A stretch of 58,430 nt of DNA. Source: Clostridiales bacterium (GTDB lineage: Bacteria; Bacillota; Clostridia; Lachnospirales; Lachnospiraceae). The notes beneath the pieces are model-generated. The model saw only the letters and a list, made by a program, of their open reading frames with translations, was not told the DNA's origin and made no database searches. The DNA lies in NCBI GenBank assembly GCA_021202925.1, contig JAJQCD010000006.1:1-58430 (forward strand), given 5' to 3'. Positions 1 through 10,181 of this stretch are shown here, piece by piece. How positions within the stretch are numbered: the stretch's first letter is position 1; each line of letters opens with the position of its first letter. The position numbers and the translations under genes are program-made.

Positions 1-55
1 CGAACCCACATATCCAGCTTGGAAGGCTGGTGTTCTACCACTGAACTACACCCGC
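1..55 (-). tRNA. tRNA-Gly (anticodon TCC), cut by window edge
   Basis: Read on the minus strand the sequence starts GCGGGTGTAGTTCAGTGG and has the anticodon arm CCAGC-CTTCCAA-GCTGG, giving anticodon TCC for GGA codons. The D arm and anticodon arm are complete; the T arm is cut by the window start, so the 3' end is missing. It is the last of four minus-strand tRNAs spaced 9 to 66 bases apart, presumably one transcript. Confidence 0.9.
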
Positions 56-121
56 ATCATGCCATACCAGTCATGCGCCGTCCTGCAATCGAAACTGCAC
101 ACTCCCATATCTGACACCAAA

Positions 122-194
<73 letters not shown>

Positions 195-215
195 AATCGC
201 TTATCTGCCAATTAA

Positions 216-301
216 TGCCGCAGGCCGGGATCGAACCGGCACGGGAGATTAGTCCCGCAGGATTTTAAGTCCTGTGCGTCTGCCAATTCCGCCACTGCGG
301 C
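216..301 (-). tRNA. tRNA-Leu (TAA)
   Basis: Acceptor GCCGCAG pairs with CTGCGGC, the anticodon loop is CTTAAAA (anticodon TAA), and there is a long variable arm as expected for a class II tRNA such as Leu. The discriminator is A and CCA is not encoded. It lies 9 bases from tRNA-Tyr. Confidence 0.95.
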
Positions 302-310
302 TGATACGGA

Positions 311-392
311 TGGGTGGGGGTGGATTCGAACCACCGAAGCAATCTGCAGCAGATTTACAGTCTGTCCCCTTTGGCCACTCGGGAACCCACCC
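311..392 (-). tRNA. tRNA-Tyr (GTA)
   Basis: Acceptor GGGTGGG pairs with CCCACCC, the anticodon loop CTGTAAA gives anticodon GTA, a long variable arm is present, and the T arm reads GGTGGTTCGAATCCACC. It is the first gene of the minus-strand tRNA cluster, which lies just downstream of the GH13 amylase gene. Confidence 0.95.
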
Positions 393-466
393 GGAATCGG
401 TCTCGACAAGCAGTTTTATGCTATCACAATCACTCCGAAAAATCAACACTTTTTTAGAAAATCACT

Positions 467-2548
467 TTATCCTTCCTCTCCTGTCGCAAACAATGCGCCG
501 GAAACCGCACCCATGCCAACCGTGAGGTATCCATCCTTCGCCTGGTAAATGACGCGACCCACATTATACCCCTTCTCATCCGTCCGCATTACGCATGTCA
601 GCGGTTCTCCATCGGCAATGCCAATCTCCCAGACCGGCACACGGACAGTCATCGGGTCACGCCGGTTATTGATGATCACCACGCAGCGGTTCGCGCCGCA
701 CATCCGCCCATAAGCAATCAGATGCTTCCCGGCCAGAAGCTGCCGGACGGAACCGCGCCGCAATGCGGGCAAACGCTTATGAAGTGCAATCATATAACGA
801 TGGAACTCAATCAGCTCATAATCCAGATGATCCCACGGGAAAGTACGGCGGTTGTCCGGATCGGTCCAGCCACAGACGCCAGTCTCGTCGCCGTAATAAA
901 TCGTCGGCGCTCCCGGCCATGTCATCAGCATCAGTACGCCCTCCCGAAAAACGCCGTAATTCACTCCCGTTTCTGCCATCTTCGCCCCGACGGTCCCCAG
1001 ACGACCCACGACCTGGTTTGTCCGGGTCAGGAAACGACTGTGATCATGGTTCGAGAGCTGGTTCATCGCCACCAGAACCGACTGCGTCTGCATCCGGCTC
1101 ATCTGATAAAGCATCGAACGGAAGAAAGCAGCCCCGTCTCCATAGAGCGTCCCGTTATACTCGTCACTGTGTTTCTCCATGCCCGTCAAAAACCACGTCA
1201 CCGGCTCCATGAACGCGTCATAGTTCATGACGGTATCCCACTGATCCCCCTTCAGCCACTCCGACGGATCGCCATAATGCTCCGCCACAATCAGTGCGTC
1301 TGGATTTGCTTCCTGCACTTTCCTGCGAAACGCACGCCAGAAACTGTGATTGTACTCACTGCTGTGGCCAAGATCCGCGGCCACATCCAGACGCCATCCG
1401 TCCACATAAAACGGAGCGGAAACCCAGCGCGCGGCAATGTTCATAATATATGCAAACAGCTTCGGCGAATCCTCATAATTCAGCTTCGGCAGGGTACTGT
1501 GTCCCCACCAGCCGTCATACGAAGCATTGTCCGGCCACGCCGTCTCATCGTTAAATTTGAAAAAAGTATGATATGGACTGTCCTTACTGACATACGCCCC
1601 CGGCTCATAACCGCCCTGCTTCTCATAGATCTTGTCCCGATCCAGCCATTTATTAAAAGAACCACAGTGATTAAATACGCCGTCGATGATCACCCGCATC
1701 CCCCGGCAATGCATCTCCTCCACCAGCCGTGCGAACAGCGCGTCACTCGCAATCAGATTCTCCGGCGACGCCGTGCGAATCCGATAGCGGCTCGCACCCA
1801 CATTATCCTTCGCATCCCGGTCAACCGGTTCTCCGCCATCCTTCACGATCACTCCGTAATGTGGATCAATATGCTCATAATCCTGACTGTCATATTTGTG
1901 GTTCGAGGGAGAGACAAACAACGGATTAAAATAAATCACTTCCACACCAAGATACTGCAGATAATCCAGCTTGTCCCAAACGCCCTGCAGATCGCCGCCA
2001 TAAAAGCAGCCTACATCCAGTGTCGACGGATTCGTGTTCCAGTCCTCCACCCGGTGAACCGGACCCCCGATGTAAATGTATTCACACTCTTCCACATCAT
2101 TTGACGGATCTCCGTTGCAGAAACGATCGACAAAAATCTGATACATGACCGCGCCCCTGGCCCACTCCGGCGTATGAAATCCCGGCGTAATCCGGAACGC
2201 CTGGGAATCGCGGGCATCCCCGGAAGTACCCAGACGGTTCAGGCAGCACACATCGTCGCCCCGGGTAATCCGAAAATAGTACAGAACCGGCATCTCATCC
2301 TCTATCAGAAATGTGGACTCGTAATAATCAAAAACAGCCGTCGATGTGCCCCGGCTCATTACCGTCTCCTCCGGCTCGCTCCCTTCCTTCCATCTCACCA
2401 GACATACCCTGTCTACTCCATCCTTTGCTGTACGGACACGAACCGTCACCTCGTCCCCCCTGTCAGGCTCCTCCGGAACCCGATAATCGGACGTCTCATC
2501 CGCAAACAGCGCGCGCAGATCAATTTTCTGATTGTTTTCCAGTGCCAT
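467..2548 (-). CDS. GH13 alpha-amylase / neopullulanase-type glycoside hydrolase
   Basis: A 693-residue protein that should hydrolyse alpha-1,4 (and possibly alpha-1,6) bonds in maltodextrins or related glucans. All four GH13 signature regions are intact: region I IIDGVFNHCG (D289, H294), region II DGWRLDVAAD (R386, nucleophile D388), region III VAEHYG (acid/base E423) and region IV LSNHDHSR (H501, D502). The N-terminal 110 residues look like the beta-sandwich domain of neopullulanases and cyclomaltodextrinases. No signal peptide is seen, so it is probably cytoplasmic. The gene stands alone between ftsH and the tRNA cluster, with a long hairpin in its leader. The exact substrate cannot be told from the sequence. 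Confidence 0.88.
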   Translation of the reverse strand: MALENNQKIDLRALFADETSDYRVPEEPDRGDEVTVRVRTAKDGVDRVCLVRWKEGSEPEETVMSRGTSTAVFDYYESTFLIEDEMPVLYYFRITRGDDVCCLNRLGTSGDARDSQAFRITPGFHTPEWARGAVMYQIFVDRFCNGDPSNDVEECEYIYIGGPVHRVEDWNTNPSTLDVGCFYGGDLQGVWDKLDYLQYLGVEVIYFNPLFVSPSNHKYDSQDYEHIDPHYGVIVKDGGEPVDRDAKDNVGASRYRIRTASPENLIASDALFARLVEEMHCRGMRVIIDGVFNHCGSFNKWLDRDKIYEKQGGYEPGAYVSKDSPYHTFFKFNDETAWPDNASYDGWWGHSTLPKLNYEDSPKLFAYIMNIAARWVSAPFYVDGWRLDVAADLGHSSEYNHSFWRAFRRKVQEANPDALIVAEHYGDPSEWLKGDQWDTVMNYDAFMEPVTWFLTGMEKHSDEYNGTLYGDGAAFFRSMLYQMSRMQTQSVLVAMNQLSNHDHSRFLTRTNQVVGRLGTVGAKMAETGVNYGVFREGVLMLMTWPGAPTIYYGDETGVCGWTDPDNRRTFPWDHLDYELIEFHRYMIALHKRLPALRRGSVRQLLAGKHLIAYGRMCGANRCVVIINNRRDPMTVRVPVWEIGIADGEPLTCVMRTDEKGYNVGRVIYQAKDGYLTVGMGAVSGALFATGEEG

Positions 2549-2580
2549 GCCAATCCTCTTCCAAAACCACTTTTTTCACG

Positions 2581-2639
2581 ATTCAGGGCGGCATCTTCTT
2601 GTACGGTCATAGGCCGCGCAGGAAGATGCCGCCCTGAAT
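2581..2639. repeat. 18-bp inverted repeat in the GH13 leader
   Basis: Perfect 18-base arms at 2581-2598 and 2622-2639 (core GGGCGGCATCTTC) with a 23-base loop. In the minus-strand direction it ends 33 bases before the amylase ATG and is not followed by a T run, so it is not a classical terminator for minus-strand transcripts. It could be a leader hairpin, a transcript-stabilising structure or a remnant of a small repeat element. Confidence 0.7.
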
Positions 2640-2910
2640 TATGATATATATTTTATATGATTTCCCGCAAAGATACAACCGCTTTTTCAAAAAGTGACCG
2701 ATTTGAACCATGTCGTCTGACAGAGGCCTTCCCGTCATCGTCCACACACGAAAAGAGCCGACGGGGTAGTCGGCTCTCTCAGGAGAAGGTATTTCGTTTC
2801 TTATGGGGTGTAGCAAAAAACTATATAATGTATTGGGGGGTTACATCCAGTATAATAGCATACCCAACTCCAAAAGTCTGCCCAAAGTTTCAGAAATTTC
2901 TCTTCATTCA
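2640..2910. other. Intergenic stretch between the GH13 gene and ftsH
   Basis: No convincing gene. It holds the ftsH terminator at 2751-2776 and otherwise AT-rich sequence with a few TATAAT/TATACT-like hexamers, none with a good -35 box at the right spacing. Confidence 0.6.
2751..2776 (-). terminator. Rho-independent terminator after ftsH
   Basis: On the minus strand GAGCCGAC-TACCCC-GTCGGCTC forms an 8-bp stem directly followed by TTTT. It lies 135 bases past the ftsH stop and ends the long HU-to-ftsH run of genes. Confidence 0.75.
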
Positions 2911-4752
<1,842 letters not shown>

Positions 4753-4763
4753 CTGGATCCTCC

Positions 4764-5300
4764 TTATTCCCCTGCCCCTGGTTCTACCACCCCGATATAA
4801 GGCAGGTTTCTGTATTTCTGCGCATAATCCAACCCGTATCCCACAACAAATTCATCCGGGATCGTAAAGCAGGTATACTCCACTTTGACCTGCTTCTTCA
4901 CGCGACGTTCCGGCTTGTCGAGGAGCGTACACAGATGAATATCCGCCGGGCCACGCTTGTCAAGCACCTCAATCAGGTACGCCAGCGTACGGCCGGAATC
5001 GATAATATCTTCCACAATCAGAACATGCTTTCCGGTCAGTGGCTCATCCAGATCCTTAATGATGCACACCACCCCGCTGGACTTCGTGTCTGCCCCGTAG
5101 CTGGACACCGACATGAAATCCAGAGAAACCGGAACGGTCAGACGCTTCGCCAGCTCACAGGTAAAAAACACGCCGCCTTTCAGAATACAGATCAGATGAA
5201 CCTGCTTTCCCTCGTAATCCCGGTTGATCTGCGCCGCGACCTCATTAATCCGTTTATTTACTTCTTCCTCTGTCAATAAAACTCTGATCTTATCTTCCAT
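4764..5300 (-). CDS. hpt: Hypoxanthine phosphoribosyltransferase
   Basis: A 178-residue cytoplasmic purine-salvage enzyme that joins hypoxanthine or guanine to PRPP. The PRPP loop is [14 protein letters not shown], and the N-terminal [12 protein letters not shown] and C-terminal [19 protein letters not shown] motifs are typical. The reading frame extends 30 codons upstream, but the ATG at 5300 is chosen because AAGGAG lies seven bases before it and because family members begin here. It sits between tilS and ftsH, the classic order. Confidence 0.96.
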   Translation of the reverse strand: MEDKIRVLLTEEEVNKRINEVAAQINRDYEGKQVHLICILKGGVFFTCELAKRLTVPVSLDFMSVSSYGADTKSSGVVCIIKDLDEPLTGKHVLIVEDIIDSGRTLAYLIEVLDKRGPADIHLCTLLDKPERRVKKQVKVEYTCFTIPDEFVVGYGLDYAQKYRNLPYIGVVEPGAGE

Positions 5301-5349
5301 GATTTTCTCCTTTGTAAACCGAAATGTCGGCCATGACAGCCATCGCCGG

Positions 5350-6843
5350 TCAGAGGGTCGTCGGTTTTCCGTCCTCTCCGTCCGTCTCACAGACCGCCGT
5401 AACCTGCAGCACCCATTCCGTATCTGCCGTAACCTTATAATATTCGCTGATCCGATATCCGATCACCCACAACACATGGTTGCCCTCCACCAGAACCGGT
5501 ATTTCCGCCCTCTGCTTCCTGGGAATCTTCTCATCAATCATATATCGCGTCAAACGCTTGCGCCCCCCGCCTGACAGGGTAAGGTAATCTCCCTCCCCGC
5601 GAACGCGCAAAGACAGCACTCTTTTGATTTTAGCATAATCAAACCATTTCGTACACTGGTTTTTCGGAATTTCCGCGCCTTTTTTCAGAGAAAAAACCTT
5701 CATCCGCAGCGTCAGACGGCCTTTCATTCGCAGGACTCCGGTTTTCTCCTGTCCCCCATTTCCGGGCATGAGCGATTCGATCTCCCGGCGGTCCTCCTCA
5801 TCCGTCCGGGGCTCTGTATCCCTGTCTGTGTCGCTGTCGGCATCTTTGCCACACCCAATCTCCAGCGTTTCATACCCAACCCGAGCCGTCAACCGGCCTG
5901 GCAGATCCAGACGGCTCCCGACCGCCCGAAATGCCAGCGCTTCAATCTCTGCAAAATGACGTCCGGTGATATTCTTCCACCCGGGCGCCGCTTCATCCAG
6001 CATCCGGCGCACCAGATAGGTGCGAATAATCTCCTCCTGTTCCAGAAACGCCGACAGGCGGATCACTGCCTGCCCGTTTTGCAGGCAGCCCGCCTGATCC
6101 CACACCTTCTTTGCCTGCCGTTGCAGATAGTCATCCGCACGGGCGATCTGCTCTCCGGCCTGAAGAATGTGATCTGCTGCACGGGCATTCACCAGCTTCT
6201 CCATCATCGGCAGCAATTCGCCGCGGATTCGATTTCTGGTATATTCACCGGATCGATTCGTCGAATCTTCACACCAGGAAAGTCCCTGTTCATACAGATA
6301 ATCCCGGATCTCTTCCCTTCCCACGCAGAGCAGAGGACGAATCCGGTTGCCCTGCACCGGCCGGATTCCTCCAAGGCCGCGCAGTCCACTGCCTCGCAGC
6401 AGATGATGCACGATCGTCTCTGCGTTGTCATCCCGATGATGGGCAAGGGCAATCCACGGCGCCCGTTCTCCATCCTTCCTCTCCAGACTCCACGCGGCGG
6501 CAGCAGCGTCAAACGCTTCGTACCGCAGCAGTCTTCCGGCCTCCTCCACCGAGATTCCCCGCTTTGCGGCATATCCCCGTACATCGCAGCGTACCGTCTC
6601 AAACGGCACTCCCAGGCTTTCGCAAAGCTCCCGCACAAAGGTTTCATCCCGATCCGCTTCTTCGCCCCGCAATCCATGGTGTATGTGAACAACGTGCAGG
6701 GAAAGCGACCGTTCCGGCGCCAGCGCACAGAGCACAGATAACAGGCAGACCGAATCCGCCCCGCCCGATACGCCGACAATCACCCGGTCTCCCAGCTTCA
6801 GCATTTCTTCTTTTTCTATAAACTTTCGTATCCGATCCAGCAT
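5350..6843 (-). CDS. tilS: tRNA(Ile)-lysidine synthase TilS
   Basis: A 497-residue enzyme that attaches lysine to C34 of tRNA-Ile(CAU), changing its decoding from AUG to AUA. The N-type ATP pyrophosphatase loop SGGADS is at 26-31, and HIHHGLRGEEADRDE and ALAHHRDDNAETI are TilS signatures. The C-terminal part contains the substrate-binding domain (KWFDYAKIKRVLSLRVR). The region around 345-375 is rich in Asp, Arg and Glu and may be a linker. The start lies four bases after the stop of the spoIIE-like gene. Confidence 0.95.
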   Translation of the reverse strand: MLDRIRKFIEKEEMLKLGDRVIVGVSGGADSVCLLSVLCALAPERSLSLHVVHIHHGLRGEEADRDETFVRELCESLGVPFETVRCDVRGYAAKRGISVEEAGRLLRYEAFDAAAAAWSLERKDGERAPWIALAHHRDDNAETIVHHLLRGSGLRGLGGIRPVQGNRIRPLLCVGREEIRDYLYEQGLSWCEDSTNRSGEYTRNRIRGELLPMMEKLVNARAADHILQAGEQIARADDYLQRQAKKVWDQAGCLQNGQAVIRLSAFLEQEEIIRTYLVRRMLDEAAPGWKNITGRHFAEIEALAFRAVGSRLDLPGRLTARVGYETLEIGCGKDADSDTDRDTEPRTDEEDRREIESLMPGNGGQEKTGVLRMKGRLTLRMKVFSLKKGAEIPKNQCTKWFDYAKIKRVLSLRVRGEGDYLTLSGGGRKRLTRYMIDEKIPRKQRAEIPVLVEGNHVLWVIGYRISEYYKVTADTEWVLQVTAVCETDGEDGKPTTL

Positions 6844-6847
6844 TCCC

Positions 6848-8257
6848 TTACCTCTTCCAGATCCCTGCCGTCAGTACAGTCATGTCATCCCGATCCGCCC
6901 GTTCCTGCCGCCGCGCAAATTCCAGCACCCGTTCCGCCAGTCCCTGCGGGCTTTCTTCGTTCACTTCACCAAGAAACTGCTGCATAACCAGTTCCTTGTT
7001 TTCTCCCGGACAGACATCCAGCACTCCATCCGTCATCATCACAATCTGATCTCCATCCCAGAGCTTCCTGGAAATCAATGTCGGCTCCACGCCGTTCACC
7101 GCTCCGGCCGGAAGGTCTCCCGCCTCTACGATATGCACCTGCTCTTTTTCTATTACAAACGTTGCTGCCGCTCCCATCTTCATCATGTCCAGGACGCCTG
7201 CATGAAGATCGATACAGCAGAGATCCAGGGTCGCCGGATGCTGCTCTGCGCCGGTCAGAAGCAGAACCGTATTGGTCATTTTCAGTGCCGCTCGTGCCGA
7301 AAACCCGGTTTCCAGCAGCTGCTGCACGAGTTCAATCACCTTGCGGCTCTCCGTTGACGCGGCAACGCCGCTCCCCATCCCGTCGGACAGGCCAAAAACC
7401 GCCTGGCCGGATGCTTCCTCCACACAGAAATAATTATCACCGGACACCGACTCGCCCGCGCGCGGGCATCCCGCCACGCCCCACAACGTCCGATACTGCC
7501 CGATCTGAGCCAGCCGGATCACCGAAACCTGCTTTGTGATCAGAGAGCGGGTGTCCGGCGGCACATACCAGCCTCCGCCGACCGCCTTTCCAAAAAGCAG
7601 AGCGGCTTCCTTTGCTGTCACACATCGGTTTCCCTGCGTGCGCACGGTCAGATATGCCTCCCGCTGCCGGTTTTCATATTCAAGCATCATCATATGTTCC
7701 ACGATCATATGATGTTCCCGGAAAAATTGCTTCACTCCCGCTTCCCGCCTTCCGGTCACATCCGTCGCCTGTTCCATCTGATGCGCAAATTCTCCGAGCA
7801 GCGACGCCAGTTCCCGGAACTGTACCATCACGGTGTCCCTGCTCTCCAGAAAACGGTTCTTCCACTCCAGATTCATCACAGCACGTCCCAGATTCCGGTT
7901 CAGCTGCGCCAGATAATCCTCTTTATACCGACAGGTTTCCTCGAACAGCCTGGGCATGTCCTCATGTCCGACTCTGCCCTTCTGCTCAAACGTGCGCAGC
8001 AGATAATACAGATAATAAGTCTCTCCTTCCGCGGCATTCCTGCCGGACAGTCCGCATTTTCTGCAGGAGCCACACACCATCGCCGCCGACGTCTGCATGG
8101 CTGCGACGGCGTCTTCCCGCGTCAGCCCCCGCTCACTTTCCATCTCATCCATGCAGGATTTTGCGAGAAGCTCCAGGGAGCGCGCCATCCCGTTCAGTCG
8201 TCCTGCCGTATATCCATTCACCTCCGCCATATCGCGGCGTCTATCCCTCTTCCACAC
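6848..8257 (-). CDS. spoIIE: SpoIIE-family PP2C phosphatase without membrane domain
   Basis: A 469-residue protein. The C-terminal ~220 residues form a PP2C/SpoIIE phosphatase domain: SGDNYFCVEEASGQAVFGLSDGMGSG with the metal-binding Asp residues, VIMMTDGVLD, and RADRDDMTVLTAGIW. In Bacillus and Clostridium SpoIIE dephosphorylates SpoIIAA to activate sigma-F and has about ten N-terminal membrane helices. None are visible here; the N-terminal half is hydrophilic and resembles the cytoplasmic middle region (cysteines near 82-89, then helical). A GTG start at 8257 is set by AGGAGGGG six bases upstream, so the short form is not a start-call error. Position between divIC and tilS is where spoIIE lies in many Clostridia. 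Confidence 0.8.
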   Translation of the reverse strand: MWKRDRRRDMAEVNGYTAGRLNGMARSLELLAKSCMDEMESERGLTREDAVAAMQTSAAMVCGSCRKCGLSGRNAAEGETYYLYYLLRTFEQKGRVGHEDMPRLFEETCRYKEDYLAQLNRNLGRAVMNLEWKNRFLESRDTVMVQFRELASLLGEFAHQMEQATDVTGRREAGVKQFFREHHMIVEHMMMLEYENRQREAYLTVRTQGNRCVTAKEAALLFGKAVGGGWYVPPDTRSLITKQVSVIRLAQIGQYRTLWGVAGCPRAGESVSGDNYFCVEEASGQAVFGLSDGMGSGVAASTESRKVIELVQQLLETGFSARAALKMTNTVLLLTGAEQHPATLDLCCIDLHAGVLDMMKMGAAATFVIEKEQVHIVEAGDLPAGAVNGVEPTLISRKLWDGDQIVMMTDGVLDVCPGENKELVMQQFLGEVNEESPQGLAERVLEFARRQERADRDDMTVLTAGIWKR

Positions 8258-8319
8258 AAAAATCCCCTCCTAAGCCACATTATATGCGGCAGGAGAGGAT
8301 TCTATGTTCCAAAAAGGCG

Positions 8320-8631
8320 CTAAGGCGCAGGCTTCAACAGGATCTCATTCGGATTCACAAGTCCAAGCTTCTCCTTCGCCACTTCCTCAATATATTTCTT
8401 TGTCTGTACGTAAACCCGCTTCTCCTCCAGTTCGGCTGCACGCTGTTCTTCACTTTCCAGCTGCTTCTCCAGCGCTTCCTCCCTGGCCTGATATTCCAGA
8501 TCCTTTTTCATCATGGAAGTGCTTTTGACATTCACCACAAGGGCAAGGCTCGCAACGACCAGCGTAATTCCTATGATCGCAATCCGATTCCCCCATCGGT
8601 CCTTCTTCTTTCGCTTTGTCCGCACTTTCAT
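8320..8631 (-). CDS. divIC: Septum formation initiator, DivIC/FtsB family
   Basis: A 103-residue single-pass membrane protein of the division complex. A basic N-terminus (MKVRTKRKKKDRWGN) is followed by a membrane segment near 16-34 and a coiled-coil with heptads (EYQAREEALEKQLESEEQRA), then the conserved end YIEEVAKEKLGLVNPNEIL. Length and architecture fit DivIC. It lies between yabQ and the spoIIE-like gene. Confidence 0.9.
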   Translation of the reverse strand: MKVRTKRKKKDRWGNRIAIIGITLVVASLALVVNVKSTSMMKKDLEYQAREEALEKQLESEEQRAAELEEKRVYVQTKKYIEEVAKEKLGLVNPNEILLKPAP

Positions 8632-8678
8632 AATACCGTCAGCTCCACAATCTTTTTCCTTTGTAACCCCCTGAGTAA

Positions 8679-9014
8679 CTACATAATCTTTATTTTAATC
8701 CATTTCACCATCTTTTTCAATAGTTTTCGAAAATTTACACTGATCAGCCGGTCATATCCGACCATTGTAAGCAAAACCGCAGCAATCACAAATCCCCTCA
8801 GCCCGCCATCATTTTCCTGATACAGCAGATGGAACACGGCAAAACCGGCAATAATCCAGTAAATCAGATCCTCCGCCCCAATCCAGAACCAGGAATGGCG
8901 CACCGCCATCCGGTATATTCGCAGGACATCGTACAGCGCCATCAGTTCCGCCCCCATCAAAACGCCGGATAGAAACAGTCTCGCCTCCGTCCAGATAATC
9001 CAGTCCGCCTGCAT
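8679..9014 (-). CDS. yabQ: Spore cortex biosynthesis protein YabQ
   Basis: A 111-residue membrane protein with about three hydrophobic segments (LFLSGVLMGAELMALYDVLR, LIYWIIAGFAVFHLLY, GFVIAAVLLTMVGYDRLI). YabQ localises to the outer forespore membrane in Bacillus and is needed for cortex formation. It starts two bases after the yabP stop. Its presence is one of the reasons to call the organism a spore former. Confidence 0.88.
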   Translation of the reverse strand: MQADWIIWTEARLFLSGVLMGAELMALYDVLRIYRMAVRHSWFWIGAEDLIYWIIAGFAVFHLLYQENDGGLRGFVIAAVLLTMVGYDRLISVNFRKLLKKMVKWIKIKIM

Positions 9015-9016
9015 CC

Positions 9017-9310
9017 TCAGTGAAACAGTCGCGAAAGCAGAGACTGTCCGGACTTGCGAAACGCTTCATTGGAAGAATAAAGCAGGCTTTCCACCGTCCC
9101 CTCCACTTCCACTTCCCCCTTCTCCACGGTCAGGCGACTGACGTGAAGCTGTTTTCCGCGGATTGTTAAAAGTCCCATGTCCGTATCCATGACCACCTCG
9201 TTCTCATCAAAAGAAATCACCTCCCGGACGCCGGTGAGGCTGACAAAAGAGCGATCCCGAATCACGCAGGAATGAGGGCGCGCCGACTGTTTTTCCTGTT
9301 TTCCTTCCAC
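9017..9310 (-). CDS. yabP: Sporulation protein YabP
   Basis: A 97-residue beta-rich protein of the YabP/YqfC family, involved in spore coat and cortex formation with YabQ. Recognisable segments are LTGVREVISFDENEVVMDT and GLLTIRGKQLHVSRLTVEKG followed by EVEGTVESLLYS. The GTG start at 9310 has GGGAGG eight bases upstream. A 130-base gap without a gene separates it from the S4 gene. Confidence 0.9.
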   Translation of the reverse strand: MEGKQEKQSARPHSCVIRDRSFVSLTGVREVISFDENEVVMDTDMGLLTIRGKQLHVSRLTVEKGEVEVEGTVESLLYSSNEAFRKSGQSLLSRLFH

Positions 9311-9441
9311 AAAAAAGACCTCCCGCTATACGAACACCTGGTTCAAGTATATGCAGAGGTCTTCCCTGATATTCTGTCTGTTCTGTCCATTCCAATCGAA
9401 GAAACGTCTTCCGGCAGAATGTCTGCAGCCACGCAACGTCC

Positions 9442-9681
9442 TTACAGATACCGGAACAGCTCCTTCGCGTCGTCCTTATGGACTGTCTCCTGCACGTCCA
9501 GTACTTCCACACGTACCGAACTCGTGCCGAACTGAATTTCGATCACATCGCCAACCTTCACATTCACGGACGCCCGCGCCGTCTTCCCATTCACCAGTAC
9601 ACGGCCCGCATCACAGGCCTCATTTGCGACAGTCCTGCGCTTGATCAGTCTGGAAACCTTCAGATATTTGTCCAGTCTCAT
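9442..9681 (-). CDS. S4-domain RNA-binding protein, RqcP-like (YabO)
   Basis: A 79-residue protein that is almost entirely one S4 domain: MRLDKYLKVSRLIKRRTVAN, then CDAGRVLVNGKTARAS and KVGDVIEIQFG. The Bacillus homologue RqcP acts with RqcH in tagging of nascent chains on stalled 50S subunits. The gene follows the HU gene by six bases, as in many Firmicutes. Confidence 0.88.
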   Translation of the reverse strand: MRLDKYLKVSRLIKRRTVANEACDAGRVLVNGKTARASVNVKVGDVIEIQFGTSSVRVEVLDVQETVHKDDAKELFRYL

Positions 9682-9687
9682 CGTCCA

Positions 9688-9969
9688 TCACTCGTTGATC
9701 AGATCGCGAAGCGCCTTGCCTGCCTTGAACTTCGGAATTCTGGAGGCCGCAATCTCAATGGTCTCGCCGCTTCTCGGATTTCTTCCGGTTCTCGCACCCC
9801 GCTCGGATACCTCAAACGTACCGAAACCAATCATCTGGACGCGATCGCCCTCCTTCAATGCTCCTGAAACCACTTCAACAAATGCCTTCACTGCCGCGTC
9901 AGCATCCTTTCTGGTCAATCCGCTCTGCTCCGCAATCGCTGTAATCAATTCCTGCTTGTTCATTATCAA
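9688..9969 (-). CDS. hup: HU-family DNA-binding protein
   Basis: A 93-residue nucleoid protein with the complete HU fold: MNKQELITAIAEQSGLTRKD, then GFGTFEVSERGARTGRNPRSGE on the beta arm and the C-terminal FKAGKALRDLI. It binds DNA without sequence specificity as a dimer. It is the first gene of the run down to ftsH and has its own promoter at 10.1 kb. Confidence 0.96.
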   Translation of the reverse strand: MIMNKQELITAIAEQSGLTRKDADAAVKAFVEVVSGALKEGDRVQMIGFGTFEVSERGARTGRNPRSGETIEIAASRIPKFKAGKALRDLINE

Positions 9970-10095
9970 TTCCTCCTGCTATAATCTGTCGGCGCACCCA
10001 GCTCTGCTCAAAATACAATTCTGTCTACCGAAACGCCGGATGTTCGTGCCATCCTGCCCGTGCGCCACATTCTCATAAACTCCATGTACGTTTCA

Positions 10096-10124
10096 TTTAT
10101 ATCTGCTTTCCTGTGCTTTGTCAA
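10096..10124 (-). promoter_or_regulatory. Sigma-A promoter of the HU operon
   Basis: On the minus strand TTGACA (10119-10124) is followed by a 17-base spacer and TATAAA (10096-10101). This gives an untranslated leader of about 120 bases before the HU start. Confidence 0.8.
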
Positions 10125-10181
10125 GGCTTTTCCGTGTTTTTACGCAAGTCTTCACAAATTACCCGGAAATCGCAAAGGCCA

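Noticed and set aside
8310-8345. Terminator after divIC (GGCGC repeats)
   Set aside because: The GGCGC units are direct, not inverted; only a 4-bp stem is possible.
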